NCBI RefSeq assembly: GCF_000800455.1
Contig: NZ_CP007456.1
Span: forward strand, 1,364,001-1,428,000
DNA from: Bifidobacterium catenulatum PV20-2
Lineage (GTDB): Bacteria > Actinomycetota > Actinomycetes > Actinomycetales > Bifidobacteriaceae
DNA: 64,000 nt
Direction of reading: 5' to 3'
How positions within the stretch are numbered: position 1 is the first letter of the stretch; every line of letters starts with the position of its first letter. A model generated the notes under the pieces. It was not told where the DNA came from and made no database searches. It saw only the letters and a program-made list of their open reading frames with translations. Made by a program: the position numbers and the translations under genes. This document shows, one piece after another, positions 10,673 through 20,303 of the stretch.

Positions 10673-10706
10673 GCATATGCAATACTCTGTATATTTATGC
10701 ATATAC
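10673..10706 (-). promoter_or_regulatory. Candidate ArgR operators before argG
   Basis: Two AT-rich inverted repeats lie upstream of argG: GCATATGC at 10673-10680 and GTATATTTATGCATATAC at 10689-10706, the latter with perfect 6-base arms around a 6-base centre. They resemble the palindromes before argC. ARG boxes are AT-rich palindromes of about 18 bp, and the ArgR gene is next door. Assignment to ArgR is inference. Confidence 0.6.
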
Positions 10707-10733
10707 GGTGCGTCGTGTCCACTATACGGCTAT

Positions 10734-11249
10734 TCAGCCTTTGGACACGACGTCCAACAGCCATTGCGCACGCTGTTTCGCATAATCGTCATCGGCGCAG
10801 ATCACCATGACGGTATCGTCCCCGGCAATGGTGCCGAGCACTCCGTCGATGGGCTGCTTGTCAATCACACTTGCCACATACTGAGCCGCGCCAGACGGCG
10901 TGTGGACCACCACCAGATTCCTGGCCGCAGCGACCGAAGTGACCAATCCGGAAAGCACACGGTTCATCTGCTGTTCCGTTTTTGCATCAGGATTGGCCGA
11001 TGCGGCTTCTTCCGGCTGTTTGCCCAGCGCATAGGCCACGGTTCCGTCAGCCAAACGGGTTTTGGTGGCATGGATCTCGTCGAGATCGCGGCTCAAGGTG
11101 GCCTGGGTCACTTCGATGCCCTGATTCGCGAGAATCTGCGACAATTGCGATTGCGAGGTGACGATGCGCGTCAGCAACGCCTGCTCGATGGCGCTCAATC
11201 GAGCGGCCCGCGTGGCGGGGCGTTGCAGCGCAGGCGTTTGGTCCGTCAT
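10734..11249 (-). CDS. argR: Arginine repressor
   Basis: A 171-residue ArgR-family transcription factor. In this family the hexamer binds ARG boxes when arginine is bound. The N-terminal winged helix (residues about 15-85) includes [20 protein letters not shown], the recognition-helix region. The C-terminal oligomerisation and arginine-binding domain carries [12 protein letters not shown] with the conserved aspartates. The start codon overlaps the argF stop by one base (TGATG), indicating translational coupling. Encoding the repressor inside the operon gives negative feedback on its own synthesis. Confidence 0.95.
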   Translation of the reverse strand: MTDQTPALQRPATRAARLSAIEQALLTRIVTSQSQLSQILANQGIEVTQATLSRDLDEIHATKTRLADGTVAYALGKQPEEAASANPDAKTEQQMNRVLSGLVTSVAAARNLVVVHTPSGAAQYVASVIDKQPIDGVLGTIAGDDTVMVICADDDYAKQRAQWLLDVVSKG

Positions 11250-12217
11250 CAGGCCAGCAGGCTTTCATCGCCGCGGGCCTTGCCGGCAAGCCAAGTCAGC
11301 AGCGCCTTCTGCGCATGCAGACGGTTACCGGCCTCATCCCAAACCACGGACTGTGGTCCGTCGATGACTTCGGCGGTGACCTCCTTGCCACGGTATGCAG
11401 GCAGGCAATGCTGGAAGATGGCATCTTCCTTGGCGTAAGACATGAGCTCGGCGTTCACCTGATAATCCCAGAACGGCTTGGAACGGATGGAGTATTCCGC
11501 TTCTTCGCCCATGGAAACCCACGTGTCGGTGAACACGCAGTCGGCGCCGGCGACCGCTTCCTTCGGGTCCGTAGTCACCAGCACGGAACCGCCGGTTTCG
11601 GATGCGATGGCTTCGGCATCGGCAACGATCTGCGGATCCGGCAGATAGCCGTTCGGACCTGCAACGCGTACGTTCATGCCGGCCACGGCGCCGCCGAGAA
11701 GGTAGGAGTTCGACATGTTGTTGGCCGCGTCACCGAGGTAGGCGATGGTCTGGTTCTTCAGATTGTCGACGCCCCCACGATGCTCGGCGATGGTCTGGAA
11801 GTCGGCAAGAATCTGGCAAGGGTGGAATTCATCGGTCAAAGCGTTCACCACCGGATGGGTGGAATACTTCGCCATTTCCTCCACACGATCCTGGCCGAAG
11901 GTGCGCCACACCACACCATAGGCCATGCGGTCAAGCACACGTGCGGTGTCTGCCACCGGTTCGCCACGGCCCAGCTGGGATCCGGACTTGTCGATGACCA
12001 GCGGATAGCCGCCCAGTTCGGCAACGCCAATGGAGAAACTGGAACGGGTTCGAGTGCTCGGCTTATCGAAGATCACCGCAATGCCCTGCGGGCCAGCGAA
12101 CGGCTGATGGTAGAAACGGTCATTATGAAATTTGATGGCAAGTTCGAGAACCTGCTTCTGCTCTTCATGGTTGAGATCGTCATCGCGCAACATGTGGCGC
12201 AATTCAGGAGTTGCCAT
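11249..12217 (-). CDS. argF: Ornithine carbamoyltransferase
   Basis: This 322-residue transcarbamylase joins ornithine and carbamoyl phosphate to citrulline. The carbamoyl-phosphate motif STRTRSS is at about residue 55 and the ornithine-loop motif HCLPAYRG at about residue 267. [15 protein letters not shown] is also typical. The ATG has an excellent site, AAAGGAGCC. It sits between argD and argR, and its order argJ-B-D-F-R matches other actinobacterial arginine operons. It is anabolic by context, since no deiminase or carbamate kinase genes are near. Confidence 0.97.
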   Translation of the reverse strand: MATPELRHMLRDDDLNHEEQKQVLELAIKFHNDRFYHQPFAGPQGIAVIFDKPSTRTRSSFSIGVAELGGYPLVIDKSGSQLGRGEPVADTARVLDRMAYGVVWRTFGQDRVEEMAKYSTHPVVNALTDEFHPCQILADFQTIAEHRGGVDNLKNQTIAYLGDAANNMSNSYLLGGAVAGMNVRVAGPNGYLPDPQIVADAEAIASETGGSVLVTTDPKEAVAGADCVFTDTWVSMGEEAEYSIRSKPFWDYQVNAELMSYAKEDAIFQHCLPAYRGKEVTAEVIDGPQSVVWDEAGNRLHAQKALLTWLAGKARGDESLLA

Positions 12218-12267
12218 TGTTGGCTCCTTTCAAAAGATTTCCTGTTCGTTGTGATTGACGGCTATGT

Positions 12268-13563
12268 TCAGTCGTTGGGAAGATCAGTGGGGATCTTCGC
12301 GAGAATGGAGATGGCCTGATCAATATCCTGTTCGGTCACCACCAACGGAGGGACAAGACGAAGCGCATCCGGCGCCACCGCGTTGACGATCAAACCGTGC
12401 TCCAACACCCAATTCATCGCCGCATGCGCGCATGGATGGGCAAGTTCGACCGCATCGAGCAAGCCACGCCCGCGCACGGAGACAAAGAGCGGATTGCCGC
12501 AAGCCATGATGCCGTCACGCAATTGCTGGCCACGCGCCTCGGCGTTGGACACAAGGCCGTCTTCCTCAATGGTTTCCAACGTGGCCATCGCGGCGGCCGC
12601 TCCGAGAGGATTGCCCGCAAAGGTGGAGCCGTGGGATCCTGGGGTGAACAGCGCGGAAAGCTTGGCGCCGAAGGAGATCATGCCACCCATCGGGAAACCG
12701 CCTGCAACGCCCTTGGCGAAGGTTACGATATCCGGAACCACTCCGCCCGCAAGATCCTCACGCTGGAATGCGAACCAGGATCCGGTGCGCCCGATGCCTG
12801 TCTGGACCTCATCGATGATGAGCAACGCATTGTTGTCGTCGCACATCTGACGGGCCTTCTTCACGTAGTCGGCACCAAGCGGGCGCACGCCGGCCTCACC
12901 TTGAATCAGCTCCATGATGACGGCGGCGACAGGACCCTTGCCATATTTGCCGGGACCGGTTTCGGCAAACGCGTCATGCAATGCGGCCTCGTCACTAGCT
13001 TCGACAAATTCGATATTGGGAACCAGCGGCTCGAACGCTTCTCGGATGGCGGGCTTCCACGTTGCGGACAGCGCGCCCATGGTACGCCCATGGAAGCCGT
13101 GGGTCATGGCGATGATACGTGCCGGCTTTCCACCAATGGCAGGCGATGCGCCCGGCAAGGTGCGGCCATACAGTTTGGCGAGTTTCAGTGCTGCCTCGTT
13201 GCCTTCCGCTCCGGAGTTGCCGAAATACACATGAGATCCCTCGGGAGCGCCTGCAAGCTCAATGAGCTTCGACGCCAGTTTGATCTGCGGCTCCGTGGCG
13301 AAGTAGTTGCTCACATGGGCGGCTTTGGCAGCTTGCTCGCTGACGGCCTTCACCCATTTCGGGTGGGCGTAGCCGAGCGCGTTCACCGCGATGCCCGCAA
13401 GGAAGTCGAGGTATTCATTGCCATCGACGTCCCAGATATGCGCGCCTTTGCCATGGTCCATAACGCGCAGAGGCGTGCCGAACACGTTCATGTGCACCTG
13501 GGAGTACTCCCCCAGCCACTTGGCGTCCTCACTACCAAGGTTTTCCAACCGTTCAGTTACCAT
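12268..13563 (-). CDS. argD: Acetylornithine aminotransferase
   Basis: This 431-residue class III PLP aminotransferase converts N-acetylglutamate semialdehyde to N-acetylornithine using glutamate. The PLP lysine is in [13 protein letters not shown] at about residue 278, and the preceding [15 protein letters not shown] holds the cofactor-binding aspartate. The start has GAGGAGCTCGT before ATG. The first 11 bases overlap the end of argB, indicating coupling. The length is within the family range once a short N-terminal extension is allowed. Confidence 0.96.
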   Translation of the reverse strand: MVTERLENLGSEDAKWLGEYSQVHMNVFGTPLRVMDHGKGAHIWDVDGNEYLDFLAGIAVNALGYAHPKWVKAVSEQAAKAAHVSNYFATEPQIKLASKLIELAGAPEGSHVYFGNSGAEGNEAALKLAKLYGRTLPGASPAIGGKPARIIAMTHGFHGRTMGALSATWKPAIREAFEPLVPNIEFVEASDEAALHDAFAETGPGKYGKGPVAAVIMELIQGEAGVRPLGADYVKKARQMCDDNNALLIIDEVQTGIGRTGSWFAFQREDLAGGVVPDIVTFAKGVAGGFPMGGMISFGAKLSALFTPGSHGSTFAGNPLGAAAAMATLETIEEDGLVSNAEARGQQLRDGIMACGNPLFVSVRGRGLLDAVELAHPCAHAAMNWVLEHGLIVNAVAPDALRLVPPLVVTEQDIDQAISILAKIPTDLPND

Positions 13564-14509
13564 ACGAGCTCCTCATTTCAATACCGTCTTCGGGAACGAC
13601 CATGGTTCCAATGCCGTCTGTGGTGAAAATCTCATTCAGGATGGAATGCGGCTTGCGTCCGTCGATGATGTGGGCGCGCGGCACTCCTCCGTCGATGGCC
13701 CTGACGCAGGCCTCCATCTTGGGGCGCATGCCGCTTTCCAAATCCGGCAGCATATCGCGTAGGTTCTCCACGCCGATGCGTCCGATCAGAGAGTCCCTGT
13801 CCGGCCAATCGGCGTACAAGCCATCAACATCAGTCAACACGACCAGCTTGCTGGCTCCGAGGGCGGCCGCAAGCGCCGCAGCCGCGGAATCGGCGTTCAC
13901 ATTCAACACTTCGGTAGCATCATCCTCATTTGGAGCCACCGAGGAAACAACAGGAATGCGGCCGGCATTGATCAGATCCTCAACCGCGGATGCGTCGACG
14001 CTCACCACGTCGCCGACCAAACCAATATCGGTTGGAGAGCCATTTATAATCGGCTTGCGCTGCATGGCGGAAAAGAGCGCACCATCCTCGCCGGAAAGAC
14101 CGACTGCGAACGGACCATGGGCATTGATCAATCCGACAAGTTCACGGGAAACCTTGCCCGTCAAAACCATACGCACCACTTCCATGGCCTCCGGCGTGGT
14201 GACCCTCAGGCCTCCCTTGAATTCCGACTTAATACCCAAAGCCTTAAGCATGTGAGAAATCTGCGGACCTCCGCCATGCACTACAACCGGATGCAAGCCG
14301 ACTTGTCGCAGAAACACCATATCTTCAGCGAAACAGGCCTTGAGATGATCGTCGATCATCGCATTGCCGCCATATTTGATGACGATGCGCTGTCCGGCGA
14401 ATTCCTCAAGCCATGGCAGGGCCTCGATCAGCACTTCCGCCTTTTGGTCGGCGCGCAAATCGGTATGCACATCAAAATGGAATCCAGGTCCTTTGAGTTC
14501 CTTGGTCAT
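13553..14509 (-). CDS. argB: Acetylglutamate kinase
   Basis: A 318-residue amino-acid-kinase-fold enzyme that phosphorylates N-acetylglutamate at the gamma carboxylate. The glycine-rich loops KYGGNAM (about residue 45) and VHGGGPQIS (about residue 78) and the C-terminal DGRKPHSIL are diagnostic. In arginine routes that use ArgJ this kinase is usually the arginine-feedback point, and its N-terminal helix extension is consistent with a hexameric, inhibitable form. That inference comes from the family. It overlaps argD and lies 10 bases after argJ. Confidence 0.96.
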   Translation of the reverse strand: MTKELKGPGFHFDVHTDLRADQKAEVLIEALPWLEEFAGQRIVIKYGGNAMIDDHLKACFAEDMVFLRQVGLHPVVVHGGGPQISHMLKALGIKSEFKGGLRVTTPEAMEVVRMVLTGKVSRELVGLINAHGPFAVGLSGEDGALFSAMQRKPIINGSPTDIGLVGDVVSVDASAVEDLINAGRIPVVSSVAPNEDDATEVLNVNADSAAAALAAALGASKLVVLTDVDGLYADWPDRDSLIGRIGVENLRDMLPDLESGMRPKMEACVRAIDGGVPRAHIIDGRKPHSILNEIFTTDGIGTMVVPEDGIEMRSSYGN

Positions 14510-14519
14510 TACCGTTCAA

Positions 14520-15692
14520 TCAGCTTTCGTAGTCTGCATTAATGTGTACGTATTCGTGGGTCAAATCGTCGGTCCAGACGGTTGCTTCCGCATTCCCCGC
14601 ATGCAAATCAATGTCGATGTGCACCTCGCGCGGAGTCATATCGACTTCGGATCGGTCGCGTCCGGCTCCGCCATTCTCACAGATACGCACACCATTGACA
14701 TCAACCGTGACTTTATTGGAATCGTATGGCGCGATTTCCGATGGCACGGTGCCCAACGAGCTGACGATACGTCCCCAATTCGGGTCGTTGCCGGAAATGG
14801 CGCATTTGAGCAGGTTGGACGCGGCCACCGCACGACCGCAGGCAAGCGCCGCATCCTCCGTGGTGGCTCCGATCACCTTGACACGGATATCGTGGCTCGC
14901 GCCTTCGCCATCGCCGATGATTTGGCGTGCCAGAGACGCCGTGGCCTGCGCCACAAGATCGTTGAATTCGTCCGGATCGGGTTCGATGCCCGAAGCGCCG
15001 GATGCGAGCAGGAGCACCGTATCGTTAGTAGACATGCATCCGTCCACATCGATTCGGTTGAACGACATTTCCACTCCAGCATTCAACGCCGCCTGCAACT
15101 GACCGGCGCTCACCACGGCATCCGTGGTGATGACGCACAGCATGGTGGCCAACTGCGGGGCAATCATGCCCGACCCCTTGACCATGCCCCCGATACGGAA
15201 GCCGTTGGAGCCTTCCAGCTCAACGGTTTTCGGCTTGGTGTCGGTGGTCATGATGGCATGGGACGCATCCGCACCGGCCTGAGCGGTATCGGCAAGGGCC
15301 GCGAACGCTTTGCCTGCGCCAGAAAGCACATGGTCAAGAGGCAGAAGCTCACCGATCAGACCCGTGGAGCAGACCGCGATATCGCTGTCTTTGACACCTA
15401 CAAGCGCCGCGATCTTTTGGGCCGTAGCCTTGGACTGCTCATATCCCGGCTGGCCAGTGCATGCGTTTGCACCTCCGGAATTAAGGATGACGGCTTTCAC
15501 ATGACCGTCGGCCACAATCTTGCGCGTCCACTGCACGGGAGCCGCGCAGAAACGGTTCGAAGTGAACACTCCAGCAGCCGCATCCAGCGGACCGTTATTG
15601 ACTACAAGAGCCAGATCCTTCTTGCCTTCGACTGCGGAAATACCGGCTTCCACGCCGGCTGCGGAAAAACCTTGCGCAAACGTTACACTCAC
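14520..15692 (-). CDS. argJ: Glutamate N-acetyltransferase (ornithine acetyltransferase)
   Basis: This 390-residue enzyme moves the acetyl group from acetylornithine to glutamate, recycling it. It matures by self-cleavage at an Ala-Thr bond; the expected site is in GMIAPQLATMLCVITT at about residues 178-193, where Thr becomes the nucleophile. The GTG start overlaps the argC stop by four bases (GTGA). No argA or argE gene is present in the window, which fits an acetyl-recycling route. Whether it also uses acetyl-CoA (bifunctional ArgJ) cannot be read from the sequence. Confidence 0.96.
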   Translation of the reverse strand: MSVTFAQGFSAAGVEAGISAVEGKKDLALVVNNGPLDAAAGVFTSNRFCAAPVQWTRKIVADGHVKAVILNSGGANACTGQPGYEQSKATAQKIAALVGVKDSDIAVCSTGLIGELLPLDHVLSGAGKAFAALADTAQAGADASHAIMTTDTKPKTVELEGSNGFRIGGMVKGSGMIAPQLATMLCVITTDAVVSAGQLQAALNAGVEMSFNRIDVDGCMSTNDTVLLLASGASGIEPDPDEFNDLVAQATASLARQIIGDGEGASHDIRVKVIGATTEDAALACGRAVAASNLLKCAISGNDPNWGRIVSSLGTVPSEIAPYDSNKVTVDVNGVRICENGGAGRDRSEVDMTPREVHIDIDLHAGNAEATVWTDDLTHEYVHINADYES

Positions 15693-16783
15693 GGTGCCAC
15701 TCCAATCTTCGTCAATCCTGCATCTTCGGGAAGTCCCAGCGCCACGTTCAGCGACTGCACGGCCTGTCCTGCCGTACCGCGGTTGAGATTATCGATGGCC
15801 GCGAACGCCAGCAGACGTCCGGCCTTATGATCAACCACCACTTGTATATGGGCGGCATTCGATCCGATGATATTTCCGGTGGCCGGCATCACGCCTTCCG
15901 GAAGAACCACCATGAAATCCTGGTCCTTGTAAGCATCAAGCCAAACTTGCCTGATCTGCTCGTCCGTCATCGTCAAAGCCTTATCGGTGAGTTTGGCTGA
16001 AACCGTAGCGAGAATGCCTCGGGCCATCGGAGCGAGAATCGGAGTGAATCCCAACGTGAATTCACTTGCATTGGAAGCGTTCTTGCCTGCCGCATGGGCG
16101 AGATTCTGCAAAATCTCTGGAATATGGCGATGCGTGCCTCCCACTGAATACGGCAACGCGGATCCGAAGGCCTCTGCGGCCAACAGGTTGGTACGCTTCA
16201 GATTCTTGCCGGCTCCAGAATAGCCGACCACCAAGTCAGCCACAATGTCGGTCGGTTCGACAAGTCCTTGGGCCACACCTGGCTGGAGCGCCAGCGTAGT
16301 GGCGGTCACATTGCACCCCGGTCCCGCGATGCATTTGGTTCCGGCAAGAGATTCGCGCTGCCTGATGTAGGAGCCGTCTGCCGCAACGCCGGTAATGAGC
16401 TCAGGCATACCGTAAGTCCAGTGCTCATAGAAGTCACCGCCGTAGAACTCATCCCATGCGGTTTTTTCCTCAAGCCTATGGTCGGCCCCCAAGTCCACCA
16501 CAACGGCATTCGGATCAAGCTGCGAAGCCAATGCGCCGGATGCCCCATGAGGCAGGGCAAGAATAATGACATCATGCCCATTAAGAACTTCCGGAGTGGT
16601 GTCTTCCACCACAAGGTCGGCAAGTTGCGGAATATGCGGCATATGCCTGCCAAGCTTGTCCCCAACGGATGAATGCCCGGCCACGCACGTCACTTCGAAA
16701 TATGGATGGGCCGCGAGGATGCGGAGGGCCTCGCCTCCTGCATATCCGGTCGCGCCGGCCACGGCTACTGTGTATTTGGCCAT
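15689..16783 (-). CDS. argC: N-acetyl-gamma-glutamyl-phosphate reductase
   Basis: This 364-residue NADPH-dependent reductase forms N-acetylglutamate semialdehyde. The Rossmann start VAGATGYAGGE is at residues 8-18, the catalytic cysteine is in AGPGCNVTAT (about residue 155) and the active-site histidine in THRHIPEI (about residue 218). It is the first gene of the arginine operon. The promoter region upstream carries two phased palindromes. Confidence 0.97.
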   Translation of the reverse strand: MAKYTVAVAGATGYAGGEALRILAAHPYFEVTCVAGHSSVGDKLGRHMPHIPQLADLVVEDTTPEVLNGHDVIILALPHGASGALASQLDPNAVVVDLGADHRLEEKTAWDEFYGGDFYEHWTYGMPELITGVAADGSYIRQRESLAGTKCIAGPGCNVTATTLALQPGVAQGLVEPTDIVADLVVGYSGAGKNLKRTNLLAAEAFGSALPYSVGGTHRHIPEILQNLAHAAGKNASNASEFTLGFTPILAPMARGILATVSAKLTDKALTMTDEQIRQVWLDAYKDQDFMVVLPEGVMPATGNIIGSNAAHIQVVVDHKAGRLLAFAAIDNLNRGTAGQAVQSLNVALGLPEDAGLTKIGVAP

Positions 16784-16822
16784 GTCACGTCTCTTTTCAT
16801 TAACTCACTGAAAACACATTCA

Positions 16823-16858
16823 GCATACACTTTATGCACTACATTGCATAATTATGCA
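16823..16858 (-). promoter_or_regulatory. Tandem ARG-box-like palindromes before argC
   Basis: A perfect 14-bp palindrome TGCATAATTATGCA (16845-16858) and a second inverted repeat GCATACACTTTATGC (16823-16837) lie 40-75 bases upstream of argC. Their centres are about 21.5 bp apart, two helical turns, which is the usual arrangement of paired ARG boxes bound by an ArgR hexamer. They probably overlap the promoter. Confidence 0.75.
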
Positions 16859-16927
16859 TTCATTTCGTGTCGCATAGTGGTCATTGCGCGACCATGACGA
16901 TATTAAAAGGCCAGGAAACACGCCGAG

Positions 16928-17656
16928 TCAGGCGGTGATCGACTCACTTCCTTGCTCTGACCCTGCACCGCCAAGCACATTCTGCAACATCTCGTTATAC
17001 AGGTCAGCAACAGAAAGCCCATGCATCGCCAACCAAATCACGGCCAAGGTGTACAGCACGTTGATGATCACCGCGGCGAGAGCCAAGCCATGCCCTTTCA
17101 TATGGAGTTTCTTGGTACGCCACATCGAAATCGCGCCGACCAACGCGGGAAGGACTGGCACCGGCATCAGCACGGCAAACACGAGGGACATGATCGCATA
17201 GGCATCCCAATGGCCGTATGCGGGGTTCTGTCGGGGATCGTTGAGATCCAGATTCGGCAGATAGGGCATATTGCCCCGTTGCGGATATTGGTTCGGATCA
17301 CACGGATTTGGCCCGTACGGATTAGCACCGTATGGATTCTGTTGTCCGTTCGCATTGTATGGGGGCATCGGCTGTTGCCTATTTGGAGGGTATTGCCCCG
17401 TTTGGTATTGCACATTCTGCTGCTGGACGGAATCCGCAGGTTGCGGTTCAGGTTCAGGTTCAGGCGCACCGTACACGTATGGATCGTAGCCAGCTGGCAG
17501 CTGGCTGCTCATCGCGCCATATTCGGGTTGGCTGATTTGACCATACTCCGGCTGTGAAGGCGCAGCGCCATCAGAAGATGACGAAACCGGAGCAGCATCA
17601 GCCGTCTCCTGACGCTCGTCGGTGTTGTTCGGCTGATACGGTTCCGGTTCGTTCAT
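16928..17656 (-). CDS. DUF4190-like membrane protein with Pro/Gln/Asn-rich N-terminus
   Basis: A 242-residue protein. Residues 1-145 are low complexity and rich in Pro, Gln, Asn, Tyr and Glu, with PYGANPYGPNPCDPNQ-type repeats. Two hydrophobic helices follow (about 153-178 and 190-215), separated by a short basic loop TKKLHMKGHG, typical of the DUF4190 fold. The ATG at 17656 is preferred over one six bases upstream because AGAGG lies six bases before it. It follows pheT by 30 bases and may be co-transcribed. The function of the family is unknown. Confidence 0.75.
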   Translation of the reverse strand: MNEPEPYQPNNTDERQETADAAPVSSSSDGAAPSQPEYGQISQPEYGAMSSQLPAGYDPYVYGAPEPEPEPQPADSVQQQNVQYQTGQYPPNRQQPMPPYNANGQQNPYGANPYGPNPCDPNQYPQRGNMPYLPNLDLNDPRQNPAYGHWDAYAIMSLVFAVLMPVPVLPALVGAISMWRTKKLHMKGHGLALAAVIINVLYTLAVIWLAMHGLSVADLYNEMLQNVLGGAGSEQGSESITA

Positions 17657-17686
17657 AATCATCCTCTGTTCTTGGGAAGGTCGGGA

Positions 17687-20296
17687 TCAGGCGCGCAGCT
17701 GCGCACCCAGTTTGGACGCTTCATCCACAATACGCTTGCGGATGGCTTCGCTGTCTTCGGAAGCGAGAGTCTTATCCGGAGCGCGGAACGTGACCGCGTA
17801 GGCCAAGGACTTTTCGCCTTCGCCCAGCTGATCGCCGGTGTACACATCGAACAGTTCAATACTTTCAAGACTGTCTCCGGCGGCTTCGACGACGACTTGC
17901 CTGAGTTCAGCGGCCGTAACGTCGGTGGACACCGTGAAAGCCAGGTCCTGCTTGACCGGCGGGAAGGTGGAGATCGGCTTGGCCTGCACCGGCTTGCCAC
18001 TCAACGTGGCGAACAGCGCGGTCAAATCCAATTCAAAGGCCGCGGAATGGGCCGGGAAGCCCAACGCCTCGTTGATGTGCGGGTGAAGCTCGCCGACCAT
18101 GCCGACGAATACGTCACCAGCCATCACGCGGGCCGCACGACCCGGATGCCATTGCGCCGGCACATCTCCAGCCTTCGGCTGATCCAGCGTGAGAGCTGCA
18201 CCAATACGGTCGGAGATGCGCTGCACCGCCTCAACGGCATCAGACCAATCCACTGCGCGGCGGTCGCCCAGCCAACCGGAGTCAACGGCGTTTCCGGTCA
18301 GAATGCCAGCGACATGCATCGGCTGATCCGGAAGACCGGCATCAAGCGCGGCAAGCTGCTCGTCCGTCGGCTTGACGGCACCCGGCAGCGCCGGAATCGC
18401 CGGAGCGTTCGGATCCCACAGATACACGTGGCCGATCTCATACAGCGACACATTCTCCACGCCGCGACGCAGATTGCGCTGAACGGTCTGTGCCAGCGTT
18501 GGAATAATGTCACGACGCAGGAACGGACGATCACCGGCGAGCGGGTTGGCGATCTCCACGCTGATGTTCTTCGTCTCAGCGGCGTCCAACGCGAAGTTCT
18601 TGTAATCCTCATCGCCGACGAATGGATAGCTCAACGTTTCCACCATGCCGTATTCGGCAAGTTCATCGGCAACCTGACGCTTACGCAGCTGCTCAGCAGT
18701 CAGACCGACCCTGCCTTCGACCGGTGCCGGCGGCACGGTGACGGGAATCTCGTCATATCCGACAAGACGTGCCACTTCCTCAACCAGATCGCACGGCTCG
18801 TTCAAGTCGGGGCGCCAACTCGGAGGCACCACGGAAAACTCGCCGTTGCCGCCTCCTGCGACAGAGCAACCGATATCGGTAAGAATGTCGCTGATGGTGT
18901 TCACGTCCGTATCAAGTCCGGCCACACGAGCCACTTCCGAAGCTTTGAACAGGATCGGACGGCGGTTAGAGACGGTATTGAAGTCGGTCGGGTGCTCGCT
19001 CGGCTCGCCATTGCCGTACTTAACCATCAGTTCGGCCGCCATCTGGGCGGCTGCCGGCTGCAGCTGGTCGTCCACACCGCGTTCGAAACGACGGGAGGCT
19101 TCAGACGGAATCTTGTGACGGCGTGCGGAACGCGCGATCGACACCTGATCGAAGTGCGCGGATTCCAGCAGGATGTTCTTGGTCTCAGCGGTAACCTCGC
19201 CGTACAGACCACCCATGACGCCGGCGATGCCGAGCACACGGGAACCGCGCTCACCGTTCGGGGAATCGGTGATCAGCAGATCTTCGACGCTCAGATCATG
19301 GTCCTTGCCATCCAGTGTGGTGAGTTTCTCACCCTCATTGGCGCGGCGCACCACAATCGGTCCTTCGATCTTATCCAGATCGTAGGCGTGCATCGGCTGT
19401 CCCAAGTCGAGCATCACATAGTTGGTGATGTCTACAGCCAAGGAGATGGAACGCATGCCTGCACGGGCCAGACGGCGACGCATCCAGTTCGGCGTATGGC
19501 TGGCCGGATCGAAGCCCTTGACCGCGCGAGCGTAATAGCGATCGCATCCAACCACACCGTGAATCGGATTATTGTCGTCGACGATCACTTCGATATCGGT
19601 CTTGGTGCCTTCCGGCAGACCCTTAGTGATCGGCGCCTTCTCATTCAGAGCGACAGCAGGATCAGTGTAGGCGGCACCGGTGGAATGATGGTATTCGCGA
19701 GACACGCCACGGTATGAGAACGCGTAGCCGCGATCCGGAGTGATGTTGATCTCCAGCAGCGGCTCATCCAAGTGCAGCAGGTGCATGGCGTCGTCGCCCG
19801 GCTGGAGCTTCTCATACTCTTCCGGGGTGAAGCCGTACTTACGCAACAGGATGATTCCATCATGGTTATCGCCCAAACCAAGCTCACGCTCGGAAGCGCA
19901 CATTCCGTTGGAGATATGACCGTAGGTCTTGCGCGGCTCGATCTTAAAATCGCCCGGAAGCACAGCGCCGGGAAGCGTCACGACGACCTTCTCGCCTGCG
20001 GCCATGTTCGGAGCGCCGCAGATGATGCCGCGCGGCACCTTGTTGCCGTTCTCATCGGTTTCGTTGTATTCGTCACCGACGTCGACATGGCACCAGTTGA
20101 TGATCTTGCCGTTCTTCTGCGGTTCCGGAGTGGCATCGACCACGTAGCCGACGACGATCGGACCAACCAGCTGGGAGGTGTGAATCTCTTCCTCTTCGAG
20201 ACCGACCTTCACCAGATCCTTGGCAAGCTGTTCGTACGTAAGGCCTTCCGGAACCTCGACGTGGTCCTTGAGCCAATCAATGTCAACCATTGGCAT
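17687..20296 (-). CDS. pheT: Phenylalanyl-tRNA synthetase beta subunit
   Basis: An 869-residue subunit of the alpha2-beta2 synthetase that charges tRNA-Phe. Domains in order: tRNA-binding OB fold (about 40-170, with MCASERELGLGDNHDGI), B3/B4 editing region (about 220-420), B5, core, and the C-terminal ferredoxin-like anticodon-binding domain (about 775-869, starting near FPPVKQDLAF). The length is slightly above the usual 790-840 residues. It follows pheS by seven bases, which is a tight operon. Confidence 0.96.
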   Translation of the reverse strand: MPMVDIDWLKDHVEVPEGLTYEQLAKDLVKVGLEEEEIHTSQLVGPIVVGYVVDATPEPQKNGKIINWCHVDVGDEYNETDENGNKVPRGIICGAPNMAAGEKVVVTLPGAVLPGDFKIEPRKTYGHISNGMCASERELGLGDNHDGIILLRKYGFTPEEYEKLQPGDDAMHLLHLDEPLLEINITPDRGYAFSYRGVSREYHHSTGAAYTDPAVALNEKAPITKGLPEGTKTDIEVIVDDNNPIHGVVGCDRYYARAVKGFDPASHTPNWMRRRLARAGMRSISLAVDITNYVMLDLGQPMHAYDLDKIEGPIVVRRANEGEKLTTLDGKDHDLSVEDLLITDSPNGERGSRVLGIAGVMGGLYGEVTAETKNILLESAHFDQVSIARSARRHKIPSEASRRFERGVDDQLQPAAAQMAAELMVKYGNGEPSEHPTDFNTVSNRRPILFKASEVARVAGLDTDVNTISDILTDIGCSVAGGGNGEFSVVPPSWRPDLNEPCDLVEEVARLVGYDEIPVTVPPAPVEGRVGLTAEQLRKRQVADELAEYGMVETLSYPFVGDEDYKNFALDAAETKNISVEIANPLAGDRPFLRRDIIPTLAQTVQRNLRRGVENVSLYEIGHVYLWDPNAPAIPALPGAVKPTDEQLAALDAGLPDQPMHVAGILTGNAVDSGWLGDRRAVDWSDAVEAVQRISDRIGAALTLDQPKAGDVPAQWHPGRAARVMAGDVFVGMVGELHPHINEALGFPAHSAAFELDLTALFATLSGKPVQAKPISTFPPVKQDLAFTVSTDVTAAELRQVVVEAAGDSLESIELFDVYTGDQLGEGEKSLAYAVTFRAPDKTLASEDSEAIRKRIVDEASKLGAQLRA

Positions 20297-20303
20297 GGGT
20301 CAA

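Noticed and set aside
17672..19717. A 681-codon open frame opposite pheT
   Set aside because: The pheT frame has all expected synthetase domains; the antisense frame is a by-product of GC-rich codon use.
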